Shown in pieces: positions 10,017 to 17,571 of a DNA stretch of 38,967 nt. The position numbers were made by a program, and so were the translations under genes. Below the pieces are notes generated by a model. That model worked only from the letters and a program-made list of their open reading frames with translations, was not told the DNA's origin and searched no databases. How positions within the stretch are numbered: position 1 is the stretch's first letter; every line of letters begins with the position of its first letter. The stretch is from an uncultured Dietzia sp. (GTDB lineage: Bacteria > Actinomycetota > Actinomycetes > Mycobacteriales > Mycobacteriaceae), in contig NZ_CALMYY010000127.1 of NCBI RefSeq assembly GCF_937873725.1, positions 1 through 38,967 on the forward strand, read 5' to 3'.

Positions 10017-10026
10017 TGCTTCTCCC
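9991..10026. repeat. Tandem 18-bp duplication over the BVMO 1 start
   Basis: Two adjacent 18-bp units (9991-10008 and 10009-10026) differ at only a few positions; both contain GCTTCTCCC on the plus strand. On the minus strand each supplies a GGGAGAAGCAG block, so the ribosome-binding site of BVMO 1 is duplicated. Confidence 0.7.
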
Positions 10027-10058
10027 CACGACGCGCCTGTGATCCGGACCACTGTGAT

Positions 10059-10074
10059 CTTACCCGCAGGTAAG
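10059..10074. promoter_or_regulatory. Palindromic operator candidate between BVMO 1 and the CYTH/CHAD gene
   Basis: Perfect six-base arms CTTACC and GGTAAG are separated by CGCA. The site lies about 43 bp upstream of the preferred BVMO 1 start and 56 bp upstream of the CYTH/CHAD start, within their shared divergent promoter region. Next to it are two direct copies of CTGTGATC (10037-10044 and 10052-10059) with a 15-bp period. The size and symmetry suit a dimeric repressor, but no regulator gene is adjacent. Confidence 0.45.
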
Positions 10075-10129
10075 TCCCGTGGGGGTCGCACCCGACGCCC
10101 CGTTCACCCGAGCCTGGTACAACCAGTCC

Positions 10130-11761
10130 ATGACGATCAGCGAAACCGTCGAGGTCGAGAGCAAGTTCGAGGTCGGCCCCGACATCCCCGTCCCCTCCCC
10201 GGGCGCCTTCGCCCCGCTGACGGCGGACGAGCCCGCGGTGCACGACCTCTCCGCGACGTACTACGACACGGACGACCTCTCGCTCACGCGCCACAAGGTG
10301 ACGCTGCGTCGGCGGACGGGCGGGGACGACGCCGGCTGGCACCTCAAGCTGCCGTCCGAGGCCGGCCGGGTCGAGCTGCAGGCACCACTCGGCGACGAGG
10401 TACCGCCGGACTTCGTCGCCGCCGTGGCCGGCCTGGTCCGCCGACGACCGCTCGCACCCGTCGCCCGTGTCGACAACGAACGGCACGTGCTGACGCTGCG
10501 GGACTCCGACGGCCGGGCCGTGGTGGAGTTCTGCGACGACCACGTCACCACCGAGTCCTTCGTCCCCGGCGGGTCCGCGGCCCGGTGGCGGGAGTGGGAG
10601 GCCGAACTCGTCGACCCGTCGCTGGACGGTGCCGTGGGCCATCTCGCGGCCGTCGCCTCCGCCTGCACAGACGCGGGGGCCACCGCCTCGTCGTCGTCGT
10701 CCAAACTCGCCCGCGCGATCGGCGCCCTCCCCGACCCGTTCCCCCGGGGCGCCTCGCCGGTGCGGGACGCCCTCGTCGAGGACCTGCACCAACTGCTCGA
10801 CCACGACCCGGCCGCCCGGCGCGTCACGATGGTCGGGGTCCACCAGATGCGGGTGGCCGTCCGGGGCCTGCGCAGCACGATCAGCTCCTACGCCGCCGAG
10901 CTCCAGACCGAGACCGCGGACACGGACATCGACCTGGCCGTCCTGCTCGAGGAGCTCAAGGTCCTCGCCGCGGTGCTGGGCAAGGTGAGGGACATCCAGG
11001 TGGTCGACGTCCGTCTGGAGAACCTGGCCGCGGAGTTCCCCGAGGACATCGTGAGCCCCGAGACGAGGCTGCGACTGCGCACCGAACTCGATGCCGAGGA
11101 GCGGCGCGCCGGGCACCGCGTGACGGCCGCCCTGGGCACCGACCGGTACCTCGACCTGCTCGACACCCTTCACCGGCTCGTCGAGGTCGCGGGGTCGGCC
11201 CCTTCCGCCGCGACCACCGCGGGTGAGCACGGGCGGGCCGGGGGCCGGAAGGCGCGGCGGGAGTCCGAGGACGTGATGCTGCGCGGGGTGGATCGGCAGT
11301 TCGCCAAGTTCACCAAGGCGCGCACCCGCACCGAGCGGGATCTCGAGGCCCTGGAGCTGACCCTGTCCCAGCGGGAGGCGCTGACCCACGTCGTCCGCAA
11401 GCGCGCCAAGGCGCTGCGGCGCAACGTCAGCTCGCTCCAGGAGGGGGGCGGCCTCACCGTGGCCCCGCTGCGCACCGCCTGCCAGCGGTTGCACACGGTG
11501 CTCGGCGAGGTCCAGGACAGCGTGACCGCGCGGATGTGGATCCGGCGCATCGCGCGCCGCGCCGAGTCCGCCGGCGAGTCGACGTTCGGGTTCGGGGTGC
11601 TGTTCGAGCACGAACGCGGCTTCTCCGAGCGCACCCTGGCCGGATTCGAGAACGACGCCGCCACGGTCACCGCGGCCTACCGCGAACTGTCGGAGTCGCG
11701 GCGGGCGGCCCGGCGGCGCAAGAAGACCACGCGCAAGAAGGGGTCCACGGGCACCCGCTGA
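10130..11761 (+). CDS. CYTH and CHAD domain protein
   Basis: A 543-residue protein with two known domains. The N-terminal CYTH (triphosphate tunnel) domain starts with the EVESK form of the ExExK signature and contains a YYDTDDLSLTRHKVTLRRR strand pair. The CHAD domain (about residues 220-510) is rich in conserved His, Arg and Lys; examples are HQMRVAVRGLRSTISSY, KVRDIQVVDVRLE and HVVRKRAKALRRNV. CYTH enzymes hydrolyse triphosphates, and CHAD domains bind inorganic polyphosphate, so a polyphosphate-related role is likely. ATG at 10130 starts the CYTH fold directly. No clear ribosome-binding site precedes it, and TACAAC six bases upstream would fit a leaderless transcript, though weakly. The C-terminal tail is a run of basic residues. 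The gene matches the Rv2226 position after panB in mycobacteria. Confidence 0.92.
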   Translation: MTISETVEVESKFEVGPDIPVPSPGAFAPLTADEPAVHDLSATYYDTDDLSLTRHKVTLRRRTGGDDAGWHLKLPSEAGRVELQAPLGDEVPPDFVAAVAGLVRRRPLAPVARVDNERHVLTLRDSDGRAVVEFCDDHVTTESFVPGGSAARWREWEAELVDPSLDGAVGHLAAVASACTDAGATASSSSSKLARAIGALPDPFPRGASPVRDALVEDLHQLLDHDPAARRVTMVGVHQMRVAVRGLRSTISSYAAELQTETADTDIDLAVLLEELKVLAAVLGKVRDIQVVDVRLENLAAEFPEDIVSPETRLRLRTELDAEERRAGHRVTAALGTDRYLDLLDTLHRLVEVAGSAPSAATTAGEHGRAGGRKARRESEDVMLRGVDRQFAKFTKARTRTERDLEALELTLSQREALTHVVRKRAKALRRNVSSLQEGGGLTVAPLRTACQRLHTVLGEVQDSVTARMWIRRIARRAESAGESTFGFGVLFEHERGFSERTLAGFENDAATVTAAYRELSESRRAARRRKKTTRKKGSTGTR

Positions 11762-11799
11762 GACCGCCCCGGCCGTCCGCTCCTGGGGGTGGGGCGGTC
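11762..11799 (+). terminator. Hairpin just after the CYTH/CHAD stop
   Basis: Arms GACCGCCCC and GGGGCGGTC form a nine-base stem around a 20-base loop, starting at the base after the stop codon. There is no T-run, as is common in high-GC actinomycetes. Confidence 0.45.
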
Positions 11800-11806
11800 C
11801 AGGGGT

Positions 11807-11854
11807 GGCTGCTCCTCGGCGTGGCTAGTCCTGGGCTTATCTAGTCCTGGGCGT
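11807..11854. repeat. Three tandem 16-bp units at the 3' end of the small SPOR-like gene
   Basis: Units at 11807-11822, 11823-11838 and 11839-11854 share a core CTAGTCCTGGGC, which is exact in the last two. The third unit encodes the last codons and stop of the small minus-strand gene, and the second repeats that stop context just beyond it. Confidence 0.6.
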
Positions 11855-12005
11855 CCCACGCCTCGTTGCGCGCCTTCGCCTTGGCGAGCGCCGCCTCCGC
11901 CTCGCCGCGGGTGGCGTACGGTCCCATCCTGTTCTCCCAGTTGGTGACCTTGCCCTGGACCGCCTGACCTGTGGCGACGTCGTAGTACCACTGCTCTTCC
12001 GACAT
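11841..12005 (-). CDS. Small conserved actinobacterial protein, SPOR-like
   Basis: A 54-residue protein. It begins MSEEQWYYDVATGQAVQGKV and contains NRMGPYATRGEAEAALAKA. Families with a 'WYY..ATG.V..G' opening and a 'MGPY.T..EA..AL' core are small conserved actinobacterial proteins often labelled SPOR-like; the molecular role is unknown to me. ATG at 12005 is well supported by a strong GAGGAGG seven bases upstream. It follows the aldehyde dehydrogenase gene by about 80 bases on the same strand, but a hairpin lies between them, so it may have its own promoter. Its 3' end is formed by the last of three 16-bp tandem repeats. Confidence 0.8.
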   Translation of the reverse strand: MSEEQWYYDVATGQAVQGKVTNWENRMGPYATRGEAEAALAKAKARNEAWDAQD

Positions 12006-12060
12006 GCCGGACCTCCTCGGGTCGCTGTGGGATCTGGTGCCCGTCCGACCCTACTCGGCC

Positions 12061-12080
12061 GCCCCGCGGGAGGACGGGGC
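12061..12080 (-). terminator. Hairpin after the aldehyde dehydrogenase gene
   Basis: Arms GCCCCG and CGGGGC enclose eight bases, five bases beyond the stop of the minus-strand operon. It is short and lacks a T-run. Confidence 0.35.
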
Positions 12081-12085
12081 GTGAG

Positions 12086-13477
12086 TCAGAAGAGCCGACG
12101 CATCACGGCCTGCGCCACGCGCCCGTAGGGCGGGTACACGATCCGCGGATCCACCGCGAACCCCTTCACGGCGACGGACTTGAGGTGGCTCAGCGCCTGG
12201 AATCCGGCCTCGCCGTGGTACGCCCCGATCCCGCTGTCCCCGACGCCGCCGAAGGGCAGCTCCGGCATGAGGTAGTGGATCGCGCAGTGGTTGATCACCG
12301 CGCCACCGGCGGGAACGGAGTCGACGATCCTGTCGGCCAGGTCGGTGTCCCTCGTGAAGACGTAGAGGCCCAACGGCGCGGGGCGACCGTTGACGAACTC
12401 CATGGCCTCGTCGACGTCCCGGTACGACACGATCGGGAGGATCGGACCGAAGATCTCCTCCGTCATCACCGGCTCGGACGGATCCGGGTCCACGACGATC
12501 GTGGGGGCGATGGTCAACTCGTCGGCGTCGGTCTCCCCGCCGAGGACGATCGAGCCGCGGGTCTGGCCGAGGTATCCCGCCAGCCGGTCGAACTGCCGAC
12601 GGTTGACGATCCGCTTGGGCCCCTCGGCCGAGGTGAACTCCGTCACGACCGCCGACAGGCGCGCCACGAGGTCGTCCTTCACCGACTCGTGCACCAGGAC
12701 GTAGTCCGGGGCGATGCAGGTCTGACCGGAGTTCATCAGTTTCACCCAGGCGATCCTGCGCGCCGTGACGTCGAGATCCGCGTCCTCCGCGACGATGACC
12801 GGGCTCTTGCCCCCGAGCTCGAGGATGACGGGGGTGAGGGTCTTGGCTGCCGCCTCCATGATCTTGCGGCCCACCTCCGTGCCACCGGTGAAGAAGACGT
12901 GATCGACTCCCAGGGAGATGAGGTGCTGGGTGGTGGGACCGTCGCCCTCGACCACCCCGAACGCCTCCGGATCGAGGTACGTCGGCAACACCTCGGCGAG
13001 GAGGCGTGAGGTGGCGGGCGCGATCTCGGAGGGTTTGAGGACCACGGCGTTGCCTGCCGCGAACGCCGCCACCATGGGTCCGAGGGCCAGGTTGACGGGG
13101 TAGTTCCAGGGGGCGACGACGAGCGCGACCCCCAGGGGCTCGTACTGGATGCGCGCGCGGGCGGGCTGCTGTGCGAGCGGGACGGGTCGGCGCCGGGGGC
13201 GCATCCAGCGGCGCAGGTGCTTGAGCGCGTGCGCGGCCTCGTTCCTGGGCGGGGCGATGTCGCCGAACCACGCCTCGAAGGCGCTCCGCCCCAGATCCCG
13301 GGCGAGCGCCTCGGCGATCTCCCCCTCCCTCTCATCCAGGAACCGGAGGAGTCCGCGGAGCTGCGTCTCGCGCCACTCCACGGGCCGGGTCCGTCCGGCG
13401 CGGAACGCCGCTTTGAGCCGGTCGACGGTCTCGGCGGGGCTCGGTGCCGCCGCCGACCCGATGGTCTGACTTGTCAT
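12086..13477 (-). CDS. Aldehyde dehydrogenase, class 3-like
   Basis: A 463-residue NAD(P)-dependent aldehyde dehydrogenase that would oxidise aldehydes to carboxylic acids. VVAPWNYPVNLALGP marks the coenzyme-binding domain. FTGGTEVGRKI is the glycine motif, and the general-base Glu is in VILELGGKSPVIV. The nucleophilic Cys is in NSGQTCIAPDYVLV. The EEIFGPILPIVSYRD segment and the GGVGDSGIGAYHG segment near the C-terminus are typical of the short class 3 / coniferyl-aldehyde type of about 460 residues. ATG at 13477 has GAGG five bases ahead; an adjacent GTG at 13480 is less well placed. It is the last gene of the BVMO operon, seven bases after SDR 2, and would remove aldehydes made from the primary alcohol products. 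Confidence 0.93.
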   Translation of the reverse strand: MTSQTIGSAAAPSPAETVDRLKAAFRAGRTRPVEWRETQLRGLLRFLDEREGEIAEALARDLGRSAFEAWFGDIAPPRNEAAHALKHLRRWMRPRRRPVPLAQQPARARIQYEPLGVALVVAPWNYPVNLALGPMVAAFAAGNAVVLKPSEIAPATSRLLAEVLPTYLDPEAFGVVEGDGPTTQHLISLGVDHVFFTGGTEVGRKIMEAAAKTLTPVILELGGKSPVIVAEDADLDVTARRIAWVKLMNSGQTCIAPDYVLVHESVKDDLVARLSAVVTEFTSAEGPKRIVNRRQFDRLAGYLGQTRGSIVLGGETDADELTIAPTIVVDPDPSEPVMTEEIFGPILPIVSYRDVDEAMEFVNGRPAPLGLYVFTRDTDLADRIVDSVPAGGAVINHCAIHYLMPELPFGGVGDSGIGAYHGEAGFQALSHLKSVAVKGFAVDPRIVYPPYGRVAQAVMRRLF

Positions 13478-13483
13478 CACGCC

Positions 13484-14323
13484 TCAATTCCCGTTGATCC
13501 GACGGTCATAGTCCGATCGACGGGATCGGTCGACGTCGAGGAAGGTGTCGTACGCGCCGAGCGCCCGGTACATGCCGTCCCGGAGCCGACGACCGACAAG
13601 TGGTTGCATCGCGAGGAGCGGCCGCAGCAGGCCCGGGGTGTAGACGTCCTTTTTCCGCTTCACGATCGCGGTGGCGATCTCGCGGGCCACCTCCTCGGGC
13701 TCGACGGTCCTGACCAGCCTCGCCCCCTTGGTCCCGGAGATCAGGTCCGTGTTGGTGAAGAAGGGGATGACACAGGTGAAGTCGACGCCGCGGCCGGCGA
13801 ACTCGATCCGCGCGCCCTCGGTCAGGTGCACGAGACCGGCCTTCTGGGCGCCGTAGTTGAGGCCGCCCGGAACCGCGGCCTTGCCCGCGCTGGAGGAGAC
13901 GTTGACGATGTGGCCGCGGCCCCGGGCCAGCATGTCGGGGAGCGCGAGCCTCATGCCGAGGATCGGCCCGATGAGGTTGATGTCGGTCGAGCGGCGCACG
14001 ATCTCCTCGGACTGCTCGAGGAAGGGTCCGATCGGCATCACCCCGGCGTTGTTGATGAGGACGTCGAGACCGCCCATGTCCGACCGGGCCTGATCGAGGA
14101 ACGCGGCGAAGGAGGCCGAGTCCGTCACGTCCAGCACCGACGAGGTGACCGAGGGGCCGAGGGCTTCGGCGGTGTCGCGGACGCATCCGGCGTCGATGTC
14201 GCCTATGCACACCGTCGCTCCACGTCGGACGAGTTCGGCCGCCGTCGCCCGCCCGATCCCGCGCCCCGCGCCGGTGATGGCGATGCGCCTGCCTGCCAGG
14301 TCCTGGCCGGAGGTGTTCTTCAT
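13484..14323 (-). CDS. Short-chain dehydrogenase/reductase (SDR 2)
   Basis: A 279-residue classical SDR with TGAGRGIG near residue 18, NNAGVMPIG, the catalytic Ser in VNVSSSAGKAA and a YGAQK catalytic motif. The GDID strand end after the second beta strand suggests NAD(H) preference. ATG at 14323 follows AGAAGGAA with good spacing. The frame is open further upstream through the 65-base gap and into BVMO 2, but family similarity begins at MKNTSGQDLAGRR. Its position between BVMO 2 and the aldehyde dehydrogenase suggests oxidation of an alcohol intermediate. The substrate is not determinable. Confidence 0.92.
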   Translation of the reverse strand: MKNTSGQDLAGRRIAITGAGRGIGRATAAELVRRGATVCIGDIDAGCVRDTAEALGPSVTSSVLDVTDSASFAAFLDQARSDMGGLDVLINNAGVMPIGPFLEQSEEIVRRSTDINLIGPILGMRLALPDMLARGRGHIVNVSSSAGKAAVPGGLNYGAQKAGLVHLTEGARIEFAGRGVDFTCVIPFFTNTDLISGTKGARLVRTVEPEEVAREIATAIVKRKKDVYTPGLLRPLLAMQPLVGRRLRDGMYRALGAYDTFLDVDRSRRSDYDRRINGN

Positions 14324-14388
14324 CTGCTGATTCCTTCTTCTGATCTCGTTGACCCGGGACGGTCGTCGCCGGGATCCGGCCGGCGCCC

Positions 14389-15882
14389 TCACGGAGCCGG
14401 GACGGGCTCCCACTCGCTGGGGTCGACGGTCGCGAGCATGGTCCGGTGGGCCTTGGCACTCCATGGCCAGACCTCGGGAACGCCGTCGTCCCCGAGGTAC
14501 CAGGACCGGCACCCGGTGGACCAGATGTTGTCGGTGCTCCGGAGTTCGTCACGGACGGCGCGGTTGAAGGCGTCCATCGCCTGACGGCTGGGGGCGCTGG
14601 GACCCCATTCGCCCCGGGCGAACCGGGCGGCCCACTCGACGATGTAGCGCGTCTGGGTCTCCGCCACCGTGATCTGCGACTGGTTCCCGAACGGGCTGTG
14701 GGGGCCGAGGAGCATGAAGAAGTTGGGGAACCCGGCCAGGGCCACGGTGCGGTGTCCGCGGGCCCCGTCGGCCCACTCCTGGTCGAGCGTGCGTCCGTCG
14801 AGACCCGTGACCGTGATCGGGCGGGTGAACGCATGGGCGTCGAACCCCGTGGCGAGCACCAGGACGTCGAGTTCGTGGAGTCGACCGTCGGCTGTCCGGA
14901 CACCGCGGGGCTCCACCCGCACGATCCCATCGGTGACCAGGGCCACGTCGTCGCGCTGGATGGCGTCGTAGTAGCCGTCGCAGAGGACGAGCCGTCGACA
15001 CATGGGCTCGTAGTCCGGGGTGAGTGCGCGCCGCAGTTCGGGGTCCCGGACCTGCCCGAGGTTCCGCCGGGCGGCCCAGCGAACGATGTCGCGGCGGAGT
15101 CCGGGCTTGAGGACCGCCGCGCCGAAGGTGTGCTCGAACCAGATCTGCACCAGCCTGCGGTAGGCGTTCCGAAGCGGGCCGAATCGGCCCAGGGCTCGTC
15201 TCACCCACCCCGGGATCTCGGGATTGCCCCAGCTCAGGACCCACTGTGGCGTGCGCTGGAAGACGGTCAGCCGGGCGGCTCTGCCGGCGACGGCGGTGAG
15301 GATCTGCGCGCCGGTCGACCCGCTGCCGATGAGCCCGACCCGCTGGCCGTCGATGGCGACGCCGTGGTCCCAGCGGGCCGAGTGGAACATGGCGCCCTCG
15401 AAGGTCCGGAGGCCGTCGATGTCCGGCATCGCGATCTGGTGGACGACACCGGTGGCCGAGACCAGGATGTCCGCGACGTCGCGGCTCCCGTCGCTGAGGT
15501 CGAGCGCCCAGTGATCGCCGCTCCAGGTCGCCGCGAGGACCTCGATCCCGAACCGGGTGCGGTGCTGCAGGTCGCGTTCGGCGGCGAACGTCTCGAAGTA
15601 CCGTTGGATCTCCTCGCCGCCCGCAAAGACGTGACTCCAGTCGGGGTTCTGCGCGTGGCTGTAGGAGTAGTAGGCCGACGGCACGTCGCAGGCGACCCCG
15701 GGGTAGGTGTTCTCGCGCCACGTCCCGCCGAAGCGGTCGGCCTTCTCGTAGATGACGAAGTCGTCGAGACCCTCTTCCGAGAGCCGATCGGCCAGTCCCA
15801 TCCCGGACATGCCGCCTCCGACGATGGCCACCCGTGGGGCTCTGCGGGCGTTGGACTCCACTGCTCTCTCCTCGTCGCTCAC
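14389..15882 (-). CDS. Type I Baeyer-Villiger flavin monooxygenase (BVMO 2)
   Basis: A 497-residue flavoprotein monooxygenase. The FAD motif GGGMSGMG is near residue 20, followed by GGTWRENTYPG with CDVPS. The fingerprint reads F-EG-AMF-HS-AR-W, with Ser in place of the usual Thr after the key His. The NADPH motif GSGSTGAQ follows. The chosen start is GTG at 15882, which shares GTGA with the stop of the out-of-frame tail of SDR 3; this is the overlap style of the other junctions in this operon. Upstream extension would add an unrelated Pro/Arg-rich leader. It is the same length as BVMO 3, with many segments in common, suggesting an old duplication. Confidence 0.92.
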   Translation of the reverse strand: MSDEERAVESNARRAPRVAIVGGGMSGMGLADRLSEEGLDDFVIYEKADRFGGTWRENTYPGVACDVPSAYYSYSHAQNPDWSHVFAGGEEIQRYFETFAAERDLQHRTRFGIEVLAATWSGDHWALDLSDGSRDVADILVSATGVVHQIAMPDIDGLRTFEGAMFHSARWDHGVAIDGQRVGLIGSGSTGAQILTAVAGRAARLTVFQRTPQWVLSWGNPEIPGWVRRALGRFGPLRNAYRRLVQIWFEHTFGAAVLKPGLRRDIVRWAARRNLGQVRDPELRRALTPDYEPMCRRLVLCDGYYDAIQRDDVALVTDGIVRVEPRGVRTADGRLHELDVLVLATGFDAHAFTRPITVTGLDGRTLDQEWADGARGHRTVALAGFPNFFMLLGPHSPFGNQSQITVAETQTRYIVEWAARFARGEWGPSAPSRQAMDAFNRAVRDELRSTDNIWSTGCRSWYLGDDGVPEVWPWSAKAHRTMLATVDPSEWEPVPAP

Positions 15883-15961
15883 TGCTGGCCGTCCGCGCGG
15901 GAACGCGCCTCGGCGAGATGGGCATCGACCCTGGGCGCACCCCACCGGAGGATGCGCTGCA
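15879..15961 (-). other. Out-of-frame C-terminal tail of SDR 3
   Basis: In another frame the minus strand continues IRLMQRILRWGAPRVDAHLA and beyond to a stop at 15879-15881. That stop overlaps the BVMO 2 GTG by four bases. The segment reads like the natural SDR C-terminus. It would be rejoined by one extra C in the CCC run at about 15990-15992 (GGG on the plus strand). Confidence 0.6.
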
Positions 15962-16741
15962 TCAACCGGATGGAGGCGGACGGCCGGATCGGGTGAGCAC
16001 GGCGATCGGCCGGGTGGGGGTGGCGCTGACCACCACCTCGTTCCGCCCGGTCCGCAGACCCCGGACCACCGCTCGGCCGACGGCTGCGGGGGTCCTGGTG
16101 GCGACGCGCTCCAGGACACCGGGGGTCAGCGCCCCGGTGTAGTTGGCCCCCATTCCGGCGTCGCGGATCAACCCGGGGAAGACCGTGGTGATCGCGATCC
16201 CCTTGTCGCCCACCTCGGCGGCCAGGGCGCGGTTGAAGGCGGCGATCCCGTGCTTCGAGGCCGCGTAGCCGATCAGGTAGGGGATGGCCATCATGCCGCC
16301 GATGGAGGAGATGGTCAGGACGTGGCCGCGTCCCCGTTCGACCATCCCCGGCAGGACGGCGTGGGTGAGCAGCATCGGAGCGACGAGGTTGAGATCGACC
16401 TCGAAGGCGAGGTTCTCCGGGGTGCGGTCGTGCCACGGGGCGACGAACTCGATGCCGGCGTTGTTGATGAGGATGTCGAGCGGCCCGAGCGCCTCCTCGG
16501 CACGGCGGACGAGGTCCGACGCGGCTGCGCGATCGGTCAGGTCGGCGTCGAGTGTGGCGACCCGGACGCCACGTGAACCCAGGTCCCGGGACAGTCCGCT
16601 GAGATCGGTGCCGGGACGGTCGGTGAGGACGAGGTCCACCCCCTGCTCCGCGAGGGCGACGGCGATCGTCCGCCCCAGTCCCCCGCCGGCTCCCGTGAGG
16701 AGCGCACGTCGGCCCGCCAGGTCGGTTCGGTCCCGCAGCAT
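15962..16741 (-). CDS. Short-chain dehydrogenase/reductase (SDR 3), probably frameshifted near its C-terminus
   Basis: A 259-residue reading of a classical SDR. It has TGAGGGLG near residue 16, NNAGIEF, the catalytic Ser in LTISSIGGMM and YAASK. The body is intact through the TPTRPIAVLT segment usual in this family. The frame then reads a short non-typical SGRPPPSG and stops. A neighbouring frame holds a convincing C-terminus ending at 15879, so a one-base deletion is likely. The active site is unaffected, but the enzyme would lose about 30 residues. ATG at 16741 overlaps the upstream stop as TGATG and has AAGGAG seven bases ahead; ATG at 16747 is too close to that site. It lies between the hydrolase and BVMO 2. 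Confidence 0.85.
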   Translation of the reverse strand: MLRDRTDLAGRRALLTGAGGGLGRTIAVALAEQGVDLVLTDRPGTDLSGLSRDLGSRGVRVATLDADLTDRAAASDLVRRAEEALGPLDILINNAGIEFVAPWHDRTPENLAFEVDLNLVAPMLLTHAVLPGMVERGRGHVLTISSIGGMMAIPYLIGYAASKHGIAAFNRALAAEVGDKGIAITTVFPGLIRDAGMGANYTGALTPGVLERVATRTPAAVGRAVVRGLRTGRNEVVVSATPTRPIAVLTRSGRPPPSG

Positions 16742-17571
16742 CAGCATTCTCCTTGGTCGTCCGCCGCGTCCGCGGCGGAGGTCGCGCCACGATCCACGGC
16801 GCTGGTCAGGGTGAGGATCGTCGCCACGACGGCATCCGGGTCGTCGTGCATGGGTACGTGCCCGGCCCCCGGCAGCCGCGTCAGCCGCGCGTGCGGGACG
16901 GCGGCCAGGAGGCCACCCTCGTTGCTCTCGGGCGGCAGGAGCCTGTCGCGGTCCCCCCAGGCCACCACGACCGGGGTCGCGCAGTCCGCGGCGATCGCGG
17001 GGAGGCGTTCGGCGATCACGGCGTCGAGGATGGGGACGAAGCCGTCACACCCGGCGAGCCCGCGCAGGAACGACGACGCGACCCGCGGATCGATCCCGGC
17101 CCCGTCCGCCGAGACATCCGCCATCAACACCCGTCGGAGAGCCGCGCTGCGGAGCAGTCCGACCATGGCGGGCGCGGCGTACTTGGCCGCGCGTTGGCTG
17201 ACCCTCAGTCGCATCGAGAGCCTCGCCTCGAACCGGGAGCCGCGCTCCCACCCGCCGGCCGGGCACAGCGCGGTGACCGAGCGGGCCCGCCCCCGGGCCA
17301 GGAGTTCGAGGGCCAACCAGCCGCCGAGGGAGTTGCCGACGACGTGCGCGGTGTCGATTCCGGCGTCGTCCAGGACGCGCTCGAGATGATCGGCGAGCTG
17401 GGCCATGCGAACGGGGCGGCGCGCATCGAGCGGCGGGCCACCGTGGTGCCCGGGAAGCGTCGGCAGGATGAGCCGACGCCGTCCGGCCAGCGGCCCGGCG
17501 ACCGTGCGCCACGCGCTGGCGGTGTCGCCGATGCCGTGGATGCAGAGCAGTGGAGTGCGGTCGTCGCTCAT
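16741..17571 (-). CDS. Alpha/beta hydrolase (probable esterase)
   Basis: A 276-residue alpha/beta hydrolase. The oxyanion segment CIHGIGDTASAW is near residue 10 and LPGHHGG follows. The nucleophile elbow is GNSLGG, the acid lies in WGDRDRLLPP and the His in GAGHVPMH. Next to three redox enzymes of BVMO type, the most economical role is hydrolysis of the ester or lactone they produce. A C-C bond hydrolase cannot be ruled out from motifs. ATG at 17571 overlaps the BVMO 3 stop by four bases (ATGA), and its own stop overlaps the start of SDR 3. No signal peptide is visible, so it should be cytoplasmic. Confidence 0.9.
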   Translation of the reverse strand: MSDDRTPLLCIHGIGDTASAWRTVAGPLAGRRRLILPTLPGHHGGPPLDARRPVRMAQLADHLERVLDDAGIDTAHVVGNSLGGWLALELLARGRARSVTALCPAGGWERGSRFEARLSMRLRVSQRAAKYAAPAMVGLLRSAALRRVLMADVSADGAGIDPRVASSFLRGLAGCDGFVPILDAVIAERLPAIAADCATPVVVAWGDRDRLLPPESNEGGLLAAVPHARLTRLPGAGHVPMHDDPDAVVATILTLTSAVDRGATSAADAADDQGEC

